Part shown: piece by piece, positions 1 to 6,957 of the stretch
Layout: the number at the start of each line of letters is the position of its first letter
Numbering within the stretch: position 1 is the first letter of the stretch
Source: Saccharothrix sp. NRRL B-16348
Lineage (GTDB): Bacteria; Actinomycetota; Actinomycetes; Mycobacteriales; Pseudonocardiaceae
DNA: 64,000 bases
Direction of reading: 5' to 3'
Assembly: GCF_001280085.1 (NCBI RefSeq)
Contig: NZ_LGED01000207.1
Coordinates: 1 to 64,000, forward strand
The notes under the pieces: model-generated
Told to the model about the DNA's origin: nothing
The model's input: only the letters and a program-made list of their open reading frames with translations
Database searches by the model: none
Program-made: the position numbers and the translations under genes

Positions 1-2
1 TC

Positions 3-86
3 GCGACCAGGTACGACAAACTCGCCGTCCGCTACAAGGCCACCGTCCACATCGCAGCCATCAACATCTGGCTACGCCACATCTGA
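3..86 (+). CDS. IS5-type transposase, 3' end only
   Basis: The window opens inside a reading frame that ends at TGA 84-86. Its last residues contain TRYDKLAVRYKATVHIAA followed by INIWLR, which matches the usual C-terminus of IS5-type DDE transposases (an R-Y-D-K motif, then a hydrophobic helix with W-L-R). Only 27 residues are visible and the catalytic domain lies upstream of the window. No terminal inverted repeat could be checked because the IS end downstream is not obvious in the 8 bases before the doxX stop. Confidence 0.6.
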   Translation, partial: ATRYDKLAVRYKATVHIAAINIWLRHI

Positions 87-94
87 AACACGCG

Positions 95-502
95 CTAGGC
101 CGGCTGCTCGGCCTTCCGACCCTTCGCCAGCCGGGCGACGGACAGCGACCCGCCGTTGAACCCGACGGCGATCGCGGCCACCCCGAGCACGAGGACCAGC
201 TCGTAGCCGCCTTGGCCGAGCAGCCCGTTCGGCAGGTGCACGAGGATCAGCGCGCCGAGCATGTTCACCGCCAGCAGCACGCCGACGACCGGCAGCGCGA
301 CGCCGAGGACCAGCAGCGCGCCGCCGACGAGTTCGACGATCGTGGCGAACCAGGCGGACAACGTCGGCAGCGGCACGCCCATGCCCGCGAACGCGGTGGC
401 GGTGCCGTCGAGACCCCACTCGGTGACCTTCTGCCAGCCGTGGGCGATGAAAACCGCCCCCACGCCGATGCGGCCGATGAGCGCTGCCACGTCCTTGAGC
501 AT
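95..502 (-). CDS. DoxX family membrane protein
   Basis: This 135-residue protein has four hydrophobic segments and the DoxX N-terminal pattern: a GRIGVGAVFIAHGWQK helix, then a Gly-rich loop and an E-L-V-G-G-A motif in the second helix. DoxX proteins are small integral membrane proteins, some of which act with thiol- or quinone-linked oxidoreductases; the substrate here is unknown. An AAGGGGAA ribosome-binding site precedes the ATG. A TATAAC hexamer on the minus strand (542-547) is a plausible -10 box. It is divergent from the ArsR gene, and the shared 144-base region could be co-regulated. Confidence 0.85.
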   Translation of the reverse strand: MLKDVAALIGRIGVGAVFIAHGWQKVTEWGLDGTATAFAGMGVPLPTLSAWFATIVELVGGALLVLGVALPVVGVLLAVNMLGALILVHLPNGLLGQGGYELVLVLGVAAIAVGFNGGSLSVARLAKGRKAEQPA

Positions 503-582
503 TGCGTTTCCCCTTCGTGTCGACGGTTGAACGCACCCGACGTTATATGAACTTTCAACCAGTTCCCGGGTCGCGGGCCGGG

Positions 583-611
583 TTGACAGCGACTCGACAG
601 GGGCGTAGAAA
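583..611 (+). promoter_or_regulatory. Sigma-70-type promoter of the ArsR gene
   Basis: TTGACA (583-588) is followed after 17 bases by TAGAAA (606-611). This is the clearest -35/-10 pair in the window and would start transcription near 618, just before the palindromic operator candidate and 29 bases before the ArsR start codon. Confidence 0.6.
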
Positions 612-625
612 ACCAGTCAGTTAGA

Positions 626-639
626 TAACCAAGTGGTTA
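626..639 (+). promoter_or_regulatory. Palindromic operator candidate, ArsR autoregulation
   Basis: TAACCA-AG-TGGTTA is a perfect 6+2+6 palindrome lying between the predicted transcription start and the ArsR start codon at 647. ArsR repressors typically bind such sites over or just after their own promoter, so negative autoregulation is the natural reading. Assignment to this ArsR is inference from position. Confidence 0.5.
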
Positions 640-646
640 GGTAGCC

Positions 647-985
647 ATGGCGGACGATCCCTTGAGCATCACCTTCGCGGCCCTGGCCGACCCGACGCGA
701 CGGGCCATCCTGGCGCGACTGGCGGACGGCGCGGCGACCGTGAAGGAACTCTCCGAGCCGTTCGCGATGAGCGGCCCGGCGGTGTCCAAGCACCTGCGCG
801 TCCTCGAACGGGCGGGGCTCATCACCCGCGGCCGTGACGCGCAGTGGCGGCCGTGCACGCTCGACGCGACGCCGTTGCGCGAGGTCACCGAGTGGGCCGA
901 CGACTTCCGCCGGTTCTGGGACGACAGCTACCGCCGCCTGGACAGCTACCTCGACCGGATGAAGGAGCAGGAAGATGACCACTGA
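647..985 (+). CDS. ArsR family transcriptional regulator
   Basis: This 112-residue winged-helix protein has the N-terminal ADPTRRAILARL signature and a recognition-helix region with MSGPAVSKHLRVLERAGL, typical of the ArsR subgroup paired with SRPBCC proteins. No metal-binding cysteine motif is present, so it is probably not a metal sensor. The start ATG is 8 bases after the palindrome at 626-639. The end overlaps the next gene by 11 bases, indicating translational coupling; ArsR plus AHSA1/SRPBCC pairs are a widespread operon type whose signal is generally unknown. Confidence 0.92.
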   Translation: MADDPLSITFAALADPTRRAILARLADGAATVKELSEPFAMSGPAVSKHLRVLERAGLITRGRDAQWRPCTLDATPLREVTEWADDFRRFWDDSYRRLDSYLDRMKEQEDDH

Positions 986-1454
986 CACCACCGTTTCGTG
1001 GACCACGCCGTCCGCCGTGGAGGTGGCGTTGACGAGGACGTTCGACGCGCCGCAGAAGCTCGTGTTCGACGCGTTCACCAAGCCGGAGCACGTCGTGCAC
1101 TGGATGCTCGGACCCGAGGGCTGGACCATGCCCGTGTGCGAGATCGACCTGCGGCCGGGCGGGCGGTGGCACATGGTGTGGCGGCGGGCCGACGGCAGCG
1201 AGATGGCGATGACCGGCGAGTACCAGGAGGTCACGCCCTGGTCGAGGACGGTGCAGACCGAGTCGTGGGGTCCGGGGTGGGCGTCGACGGTGAACACGAC
1301 CGAGTTCATCGCGGACGGTGACCGGACCACGGTCGTGCAGACCATGAAGTACCCGTCCCAGGCCGACCGCGACCGTGCGTTGGAGACGGGGATGAAGGAC
1401 GGCGCGTCGATCAGCTACGAGCGGCTGGCGGCGTACCTGACGTCGGTGGGCTGA
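975..1454 (+). CDS. SRPBCC (AHSA1-like) domain protein
   Basis: This 159-residue protein follows the AHSA1/START-like pattern: an opening FDAPQKLVFDAFTKPE helix region, WMLGPEGWTMPVCEIDLRPGG in the sheet, and a C-terminal helix with ISYERLAAYL. The fold makes a deep hydrophobic ligand pocket. Such partners of ArsR regulators are thought to bind or process a small molecule, but no substrate can be inferred. It starts 11 bases inside the ArsR gene and there is no further co-oriented partner before 1562. Confidence 0.88.
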   Translation: MTTDTTVSWTTPSAVEVALTRTFDAPQKLVFDAFTKPEHVVHWMLGPEGWTMPVCEIDLRPGGRWHMVWRRADGSEMAMTGEYQEVTPWSRTVQTESWGPGWASTVNTTEFIADGDRTTVVQTMKYPSQADRDRALETGMKDGASISYERLAAYLTSVG

Positions 1455-1561
1455 GCGCGTCCGTTCGGCGGCAACGTGCACCGATCGGGTTTGACGTTCA
1501 CGCGATGGGGTTACTGAGCGGTGGACCTTCGTCGCGCGATCGTTCGACCGGATCGGTGGAC

Positions 1562-2614
1562 ATGCTGAGTTCGTACTTCGAGTCCGTGCGGACGGGGTTC
1601 GCGGCGTTCGTCGGCGTCGGCGCGCTCGTGCTGCTGCCGTTGATCGCGGTGCACTACTACCGGTTCGGGCGGGTGGAGCCGCGTCGGGCGGTGGTCCTGT
1701 ACGGGCTGCTGGCGTACGGGCTGGTGGCGCTGGCGCTGATCTTCCTGCCGTTCCCGTCACGGGTGTGCGCGGGTGGGGAGATGCTGTCCACCACACCGTT
1801 CCGCTGGGTGACGGACATGCGCAACAACCTGGCGGCGAACGGCCGTTCCGGGGTGGGGGCCGTGGTCACGTCCACGGTGTTCCTCCAGCAGGCGCTCAAC
1901 GTCGCCCTCTTCGTGCCGCTGGGCGTGGTGCTGCGAAAGGCGTACGGCCGCGGCCCGTTCGCCGTGATCGCGATCGGGTTGGGGATCTCGCTGGCCGTCG
2001 AGGTCGTGCAGTACACGGGGAACCTGGGCGCCTACCCGTGCCCGTACCGCATCGCGGACATCGACGACCTGATCTCCAACACCACCGGTTCACTGCTGGG
2101 CTGGATGATCGCCCCGGCGGCACTGGTCGTCCCGGCCGTGCCGCGGGCGGACGCGTCCACCGCCCCACCCGACACCGTGACCGTGCCGCGCAGGCTGTCG
2201 GCCCTGGCGGTGGACGTGACGATCCTGATCACGGCCACCCACCTGGTCTTCAACGACAACCCGTGGTGGCTCATGGCCCTGACCGTCGCGATCCGCATCG
2301 TCCTACCGGCCGTCACCGGCCGAACCCCGGGCGGCTGGCTGCTGCGCTACCGACTGCGCCGCGCCGACGGCACCCCCGCCAACCCGTTCCGGATCGCCCT
2401 GCGCGAACTGCTGGGCGTCACGGGCCTGATCACCTACACCGCCTTGGCCCCGAGCGCGTGGTGGTTCGCCGTGGACCTGACCGTCCTGGCCTTCTTCGTC
2501 CTGGGCACGTTCGCCATCCCGGCCTTCCGCCGGGACCAACGGAGCGTGCCCGACCTGGCCGCCGACACCCGCGCCACCTCAACCAGCCCCGCCACCGCCC
2601 TGACCGGCCCTTAA
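1562..2614 (+). CDS. VanZ-RDD fusion membrane protein
   Basis: The chosen ATG gives 350 residues and begins directly before the first membrane helix; an in-frame ATG at 1505 would add 19 polar residues. Residues about 15-195 hold a VanZ-like region (helices plus the ALNVALFVPLGVVLRK and EVVQY segments and the ADIDDLISNTTGSLLG motif). Residues about 205-330 form an RDD domain (PRRLSALAVDVTILI, then GRTPGGWLLRYRLRR). VanZ proteins are linked to low-level glycopeptide or lipopeptide tolerance; RDD domains are small membrane modules of mixed roles. No glycopeptide resistance genes are nearby, so function is open. Confidence 0.82.
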   Translation: MLSSYFESVRTGFAAFVGVGALVLLPLIAVHYYRFGRVEPRRAVVLYGLLAYGLVALALIFLPFPSRVCAGGEMLSTTPFRWVTDMRNNLAANGRSGVGAVVTSTVFLQQALNVALFVPLGVVLRKAYGRGPFAVIAIGLGISLAVEVVQYTGNLGAYPCPYRIADIDDLISNTTGSLLGWMIAPAALVVPAVPRADASTAPPDTVTVPRRLSALAVDVTILITATHLVFNDNPWWLMALTVAIRIVLPAVTGRTPGGWLLRYRLRRADGTPANPFRIALRELLGVTGLITYTALAPSAWWFAVDLTVLAFFVLGTFAIPAFRRDQRSVPDLAADTRATSTSPATALTGP

Positions 2615-2617
2615 CCT
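2612..2617 (+). promoter_or_regulatory. Leaderless -10 box for the 2624 gene
   Basis: TAACCT lies 6 bases before the ATG at 2624 and no Shine-Dalgarno sequence is present, which fits a leaderless transcript. The hexamer overlaps the TAA stop of the VanZ-RDD gene. Confidence 0.4.
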
Positions 2618-2623
2618 CATCCC

Positions 2624-2860
2624 ATGGGGCCACTGTCGGACGACGAGTACCGCACCTTCTTCACCCTCCTCCACCGCTTCTGCGAGGAAGAACTGGATCA
2701 GGCGGAACAGTTCTCGGTGCCCACCAGGTTCGGCGACGTCTACGCACACTTCAGCCGCGACCCTCTCGGACCGGCCGACGCGTACACGCCGTTGGGGGAC
2801 ACGAAGTTCTGGAACCCGTCGGGCGGCCCGGCGCGGGAGCCGGGCCGCCCGAGGCTCTAG
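2624..2860 (+). CDS. Small hypothetical protein
   Basis: A 78-residue acidic-to-neutral soluble protein without signal peptide or membrane helix; the N-terminal half is rich in aromatic and acidic residues (DDEYRTFFTLLHRFCEEELDQ). No family is recognised. The product probably originally ended near here, converging with the acyl-CoA dehydrogenase gene whose displaced 3' end begins on the opposite strand at 2857, so the two stop codons overlap. The C-terminal PSGGPAREPGRP stretch looks low complexity, so the true end may differ from the ancestral gene. Confidence 0.5.
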   Translation: MGPLSDDEYRTFFTLLHRFCEEELDQAEQFSVPTRFGDVYAHFSRDPLGPADAYTPLGDTKFWNPSGGPAREPGRPRL

Positions 2861-2935
2861 CGGCCGAGGATGGTGCGCGACATGACCACGCGCTGGATCT
2901 GGTTCGTGCCCTCGAAGATCTAGATGATCTGTGGC
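2857..2935 (-). pseudogene. Displaced 3' end of the acyl-CoA dehydrogenase gene
   Basis: Read on the minus strand this segment encodes IFEGTNQIQRVVMSRTILGR and a stop, nearly the same as the C-terminus of the dehydrogenase at 8860-10023 (IYEGTNQIQRVVMSRALLSR). Just upstream in the same frame is a TAG codon, and beyond it no similarity continues. It is the original host gene end, cut off when the element at 2888-8917 integrated; the part left of 2888 is host sequence and the part right of 2914 comes from the element. Confidence 0.8.
2888..2914. repeat. attL core, 27-bp direct repeat
   Basis: Identical over 27 bases to 8891-8917, with near-identity continuing on both sides (single mismatches at the flanking positions). 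The repeat brackets the integrase, excisionase and initiator genes, as expected of attachment sites. On the minus strand the core encodes EGTNQIQR of an acyl-CoA dehydrogenase. Confidence 0.8.
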
Positions 2936-3104
2936 GAGCACTTCTTCCACCTTCGACTACTCCCCCGCGCCCCATCCTGATCAGGCTCTTTCCGTTGGTG
3001 ACTGTTGGCTCGATTTACAGCGGTGGCTGACCGAGCTGGTGGGCGACTTGGACGGGCCTGCGGTGCTTCACCTGCCTGCTCCGAGCGGGCCGACTTCAGC
3101 GTAG
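2931..3104 (+). CDS. Possible small ORF or gene remnant at the left element end
   Basis: A GTG-started frame of 57 codons runs to TAG at 3102-3104. It contains a plausible helical segment (CWLDLQRWLTELVGDLDG) and is too regular to dismiss, but there is no ribosome-binding site, third positions are not strongly GC-biased, and no family is recognised. It may be the remains of a longer element gene. Confidence 0.25.
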   Translation: MASTSSTFDYSPAPHPDQALSVGDCWLDLQRWLTELVGDLDGPAVLHLPAPSGPTSA

Positions 3105-3249
3105 GGCTCACCGAGCGCCGACTGCCCGACCTGGAGGAGTTCCGGTCCGCGAGATGAACACCGACGGGCCCGCAGCTGCATCGGGCCAGTAACGCCCGAC
3201 ATCGAGGGCCGACTTCACCCATCAACAGCCTCACTCACACGAGTCACGC
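3105..3249. other. Degraded element DNA without a supportable gene
   Basis: Short frames here are interrupted by stops on both strands. With the low-confidence frame at 2931-3104 it forms a stretch of about 390 bases between the 2624 gene and the first credible element gene. This fits loss of the left part of the element. I see no promoter, repeat or RNA structure in it. Confidence 0.5.
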
Positions 3250-3444
3250 ATGAGCCGATCGATCCGCATCGCCGCCAGCACGTCCGGGGCGATCTTCTTT
3301 GTGTCGGCGTTCGTCCTGTACGTGGCACGGTCGGTTGATGTGGCGCTGTCGTGGCTGCTGATGTTCGTGTCGGTCGGCGTCGGCCTGCTGGTCGGCGTGC
3401 TCTCGACCGCAGGACAGGCGGAGTTGGGACAGCCGAGCACCTGA
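3250..3444 (+). CDS. Small two-helix membrane protein of the element
   Basis: This 64-residue product has two hydrophobic helices (about residues 10-28 and 32-53) with an Arg/Ser-rich N-terminus, which resembles the small spread-type or hypothetical membrane proteins found upstream of the translocase gene in AICEs. It could also be a detached N-terminal membrane portion of the truncated FtsK-like protein, whose remnant begins only about 20 bases later in another frame. No Shine-Dalgarno is obvious. Confidence 0.4.
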   Translation: MSRSIRIAASTSGAIFFVSAFVLYVARSVDVALSWLLMFVSVGVGLLVGVLSTAGQAELGQPST

Positions 3445-3463
3445 ATCCTCGGCCTCCAGACAG

Positions 3464-3862
3464 CCCAAAACGCGCGCGGCGCGGGCTATCCAGACGATCA
3501 CCTCGCAGGGACGGGCACCCGGCTACGCCGTCGTCGGTTTGGTGCAGGACCCGCACAAGGAAGTCGTGTCCTTCCGGCACCTGTTCACCACCCGTGTGGC
3601 GCTGCGGCTGGACGAACCACAGCAGGTGGACATGGTCCTTGGCGACGGTGTCCGGCAGCGTGGCGCAGCTGCTCACGAGGTCAGCGAGAACACGCCCGGT
3701 GTCGCGTGGGTGAAGCAGGACGGGCAGCGGGAGCCGGACCGGGCTCGGGCCTTCCACGTGACCGACGCGGACCTTGTCGAGCTGGTCGTCTATCTGGCGA
3801 ACGCGATCGTGCACGACTTCCCGAATCGACCGGACGGCACCGAGGGGAGGGCGGCGGCATGA
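3464..3862 (+). pseudogene. FtsK/SpoIIIE-like translocase, C-terminal remnant
   Basis: The frame encodes the last part of an FtsK/TraB-type DNA translocase: RAIQTITSQGRAPGYAVV, then QDPHKEVVSFRHLFTTR, VALRLDEPQQVDMVLGDG and a C-terminal RAFHVTDADL segment. These match the sensor and C-terminal parts of the ATPase core of such proteins. Walker A, Walker B and the membrane domain are missing, because the upstream sequence has no matching frame. In AICEs this protein moves double-stranded DNA between mycelia. A TTG at 3539 could start a 107-residue fragment. The stop overlaps the ATG of the initiator gene (ATGA). Confidence 0.7.
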
Positions 3863-5463
3863 ACGGCGAGACTCGCGCTGAGCGGATGCGTCAGCCCATC
3901 GCCCTGGACGTGGCCAAGGCTGCCGCCGAGAAGTACGGCGTCTGCGTCCGGCCGTTCACGATGGAAGTGGAGGATCGGGCCAGCTACGAAGTCCGGTACG
4001 TCGCGGTGCCCTGCGGGTCCACAGTGGAGAGCGTCTGTGCGCCGTGTGCGAAAAAGGCCAAGGCGTTGCGGATGGCGCAGTGCCGCGAGGGCTGGCACAT
4101 GACCGAGGAACCGGACTTCACCGCGCGTCAGCCGTCCCAGGACGAGAAGGGGCTGATGACGTTCCGGGCGGACCTGGTCAAGGCGTACCGGGACGCTGTT
4201 GAGGCCGGTGAAGCGGGTGACGCCGACGAGCTGCGGGAGGAGATCCACAGCGTTGACGCGGAACTTCGGCAACTCGGCGTGCGGGGTCGGTTCCCCTCGC
4301 CCGACGCGCCTGGCAAGCGGCCGGTGAAACGGTCCACGAAGCGGCGGCAGGATGCGCCGAACCTGCCTCGGCGGCGGGTCGAGAAGCGGACGGTGGGGCG
4401 TGAATACGCGGGTGGGTTCCGGCCGTCGATGTTCGTCACGCTGACGCTCGACACCTACGGGCGGGTGCGTGATGACGGCCCGCCGGTCGATCCGGACGGC
4501 TACGACTACCGGCGGGCGGCTCGGGACGCGGTGCACTTCGCCTCGCTGGTGGACCGGTGGTGGCAGAACCTGCGCCGGGTCGTCGGCTGGGACGTCCAGT
4601 ACTTCGCCACCGTGGAACCGCAGAAGCGGGCGCCGCCGCACCTGCACGCGGCGGTCCGCGGTTCGATCCCGCACGAGACCATCCGACTCGTCACGGCGGC
4701 GACCTATCACCAGGTGTGGTGGCCCAACCACGACGAACGCGTCTACGGCGGCGACCACCTGCCGGTGTGGGACGCGCGGGCGGAAGTGTTCGTCGATCCG
4801 GACACCCGGTAGCCGCTGACGGCCTGGGCGGACGCGGTCGAGGCGGTGGAGGAGCCGGCGCACGTGGTCACCTTCGGGCGTCAGGTGCACTCCAAGGGCA
4901 TCCTCGGCGGCTCGGAGGAGGCCGGACGCCACATCGGCTACCTGACCAAGTACCTCACCAAGTCCATCGGCGAGGTGGTCGAGCAGAACACCGACCGGCA
5001 ACGCAGGCACGGGGACCGCCTGGCGGACGAGCTGGCCGTGACGCCGTGCTCCGACCGGTGCCCGGTGTGGCTGCTCTACGGCGTCCAACCACGCGGGGCG
5101 GGCTCACGCACCACGCCGGGGCACTGCAAGGGGCGGGCTCATCGGCGGACCACGCTCGGCCTGCCCGGCCGGCGGGACCTGGTGTCACGGAAGTGGTCGG
5201 GCAAGACGCTCGCCGACCACCGGGCCGACCGGAAACGGTTCGTCATCGAGGCACTGGCGGCAGTCGGGATCGAGAAGCCCGAACCCGACACGTCCCAGCT
5301 CGTCTGGCACAAGGTCCGACCCGGCGACCCGAACGTGCCACCACGGGCACACCTGCTCATGCACGCCATCGCGGAACGAACGCGGTGGAAGGCGGAGTAC
5401 GACCGGGCGATGCTCGCGGCCGGTGAGCCTCCTGAACTTTCGGCAATTTCGATAGCGGCTTGA
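3859..5463 (+). pseudogene. RepSA-like rolling-circle replication initiator, amber-interrupted
   Basis: The product starts with a Cys-rich region (CGSTVESVCAPCAKKA), has a charged middle, then SMFVTLTLDTYGRV and the HUH-type metal site PHLHAAVRG. That pattern is of pSAM2 RepSA-type initiators, which replicate AICEs by rolling circle. At 4810-4812 an in-frame TAG follows FVDPDTR, and the same frame continues at once (PLTAWADAVEAVEE) through the tyrosine-containing GYLTKYLTKSIGE region to 5463. The N-terminal fragment lacks this putative nicking region, so the protein is inactive unless the amber codon is suppressed. Start ATG is fixed by the 4-base overlap with the preceding gene. Confidence 0.8.
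5438..5448 (+). repeat. 11-bp direct repeat before the excisionase gene
   Basis: TTTCGGCAATT occurs here and again at 5674-5684, once upstream of each of the two recombination genes. The sites are 34 and 23 bases before the respective start codons, so they may be regulator or Xis-binding sites; this is inference from position. Confidence 0.35.
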
Positions 5464-5481
5464 CAGCCTTGGGGGGAAGTC

Positions 5482-5670
5482 ATGACCAGCATTGAGCCTC
5501 TGTGGGGTGTGAAAGAGGTCTCGGAGTTCTTGGGTGTCCCGATCAAGATGCTCTACCAGTGGAAGTGGCAGCGCATCGGTCCGCCCGTGAAGAAGGTCGG
5601 GAAGTACCTGCGGTACGTGCCCGCAAAGGTCCGCGCCTGGGCTGAGCAGCCCGACGAACAGGCGGCCTAG
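5482..5670 (+). CDS. Excisionase-like MerR/HTH_17 protein
   Basis: A 62-residue winged-helix protein: LWGVKEVSEFLGVP forms the first helices, LYQWKWQRIGPP the recognition helix and wing entry, and YLRYVPAKVRAWAEQ the last helix. This is the usual pattern of AICE excisionases (Xis), which bend att DNA to favour excision. A strong GGGGGAAG ribosome-binding site precedes the ATG. It lies between rep and int as in pSAM2-type elements and, unlike its neighbours, is intact. Confidence 0.8.
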   Translation: MTSIEPLWGVKEVSEFLGVPIKMLYQWKWQRIGPPVKKVGKYLRYVPAKVRAWAEQPDEQAA

Positions 5671-5673
5671 AAG

Positions 5674-5684
5674 TTTCGGCAATT
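5674..5684 (+). repeat. 11-bp direct repeat before the integrase gene
   Basis: Second copy of TTTCGGCAATT (first at 5438-5448), located between the excisionase stop and the integrase start. Confidence 0.35.
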
Positions 5685-5706
5685 CGGAAGACAGGAGAAG
5701 TGTGCC

Positions 5707-6929
5707 GTGGGGCATGTCCAAGATCGCTGGTGGAAGGAGGTCGAGGACCCGGTCACCAAGAAGGTGACCAAGGTCAAGACCTCGGTGTACGGACAAGGGC
5801 TCCGCTACCGGGTCCGCTACCTGGACCCGAGCGGGGTCGAGAGGAGCAAGAGCTACCCGGACAGGCAGAAGAAGCGTGCCGATGACTTCCTCTTGGAAGT
5901 GGAGTCCAACAAACTTGAGGGCAAGTACATCGATCCGAAAGCAGGCAAGCGCAAGTTCAAAACGCAAGCCGAGAACTGGATCAAAGCGCAGTCTCCCGAT
6001 ACCGCAACTCGGGAGGCGATCCAGAGTCGGCTGGACAGCCGGATTTACCCGCACTTCGGTGAACCGCCAGTCGACAAGATCAAGCCTGCAACCGTCCGCG
6101 AATGGCTCGGTGTCTTGGAACAGGAGCGGCTAAGCGAGAACTACAAAACGGTGCTGTTCACCATCGTGTCGTCGGTGATGGACTCGGCCGTTGAGGACAA
6201 GCTGATCACGGAGAACCCGTGCAAGGCCAAGACCATCAAGCGGCCCACGTCGGTCAGCCCGGACATCCTCGTCTGGCCGGAAGACCGCGTGTTGGAGATC
6301 GAGGGGGCGATCGAACCGCGTTTCGCGATCATCTGCCCTCTCGGCGCCGGCTGCGGTCTCCGGCAGGGCGAATCCTTGGCCTGTCACCGGACGACGTGGA
6401 CGACGCTGGGATGGTGCTGCGCGTCCAGCGGCAACTGAGGGTGGTGCGCGGTCAGCTCGTGTTCGCGCTCCCCAAGGGCGGGAAACGGCGGGTAGTGCCG
6501 CTGACCTCTGGTGTCCTGCGGGCGATCAGGGAGCACATGCGGCTCTTCCCGCCGGTCGAGGTGACTTTGCCGTGGAAGGACCCCGAGGGCGATCCGGTGA
6601 CGGTCCGACTGCTGGCCACTGGGGACGGCGGGCGGCTCTACACCGGTGACCTGTTCCACAAGGTCGTCTGGCTGGGTGCGTTCCGGGAGGCAGGTCTCAT
6701 CTACCGCAAGCGGGCGGACGGGATGCACGCGCTGAGGCACTTCTACGCCTCGGTGCTGCTGTCGCAGGGCGTGTCCATCAAGGAATTGGCGGAGTACCTG
6801 GGGCACTCGGATCCAGGCTTCACGCTCCGCACGTACACGCACCTCGTCCCGTCCAGCCACGAGCGGGCACGGCAGGCGATCGACGCGGTGTTCGGCCCGC
6901 AAATTTACGACACCGCCAGACCGCAATAA
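5707..6929 (+). pseudogene. Tyrosine integrase, frameshifted
   Basis: A GTG start with an AGGAGAAG site opens an integrase with an N-terminal arm-binding region (residues 1-70), a SAM-like core-binding domain and a catalytic domain. The first catalytic Arg is in GCGLRQGE; directly after it, near 6371-6373, one base is missing and the frame ends at 6438. The remaining catalytic parts continue in the next frame: the beta-hairpin Lys (PKGGKRRVVPL), HALRH, LGHSD and the tyrosine in RTYTHL, ending at TAA 6929. Inserting one base restores the expected GEILGLSPDDVD. No slippery heptamer is present, so programmed shifting is unlikely. It would have integrated the element at the acyl-CoA dehydrogenase site. 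Confidence 0.82.
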
Positions 6930-6957
6930 AATCGCACCCTGCACAAATTAGACCAAT

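Noticed and set aside
72..536. Minus-strand frame overlapping doxX in another phase
   Set aside because: Arg-rich composition and full overlap with the well-formed DoxX protein.
3215..3814. Minus-strand open frame opposite the translocase remnant
   Set aside because: No recognisable domain; the plus strand encodes a clear FtsK C-terminal region over the same bases.
3706..3858. Longer start for the replication initiator
   Set aside because: The in-frame extension is opposite in codon quality to the FtsK-like frame it overlaps, and the ATGA junction at 3859 is the typical coupled start.
6360..6440. Programmed ribosomal frameshift in the integrase
   Set aside because: No slippery heptamer or downstream pseudoknot could be seen; adding one base restores a standard integrase, so a mutation or sequencing error is simpler.
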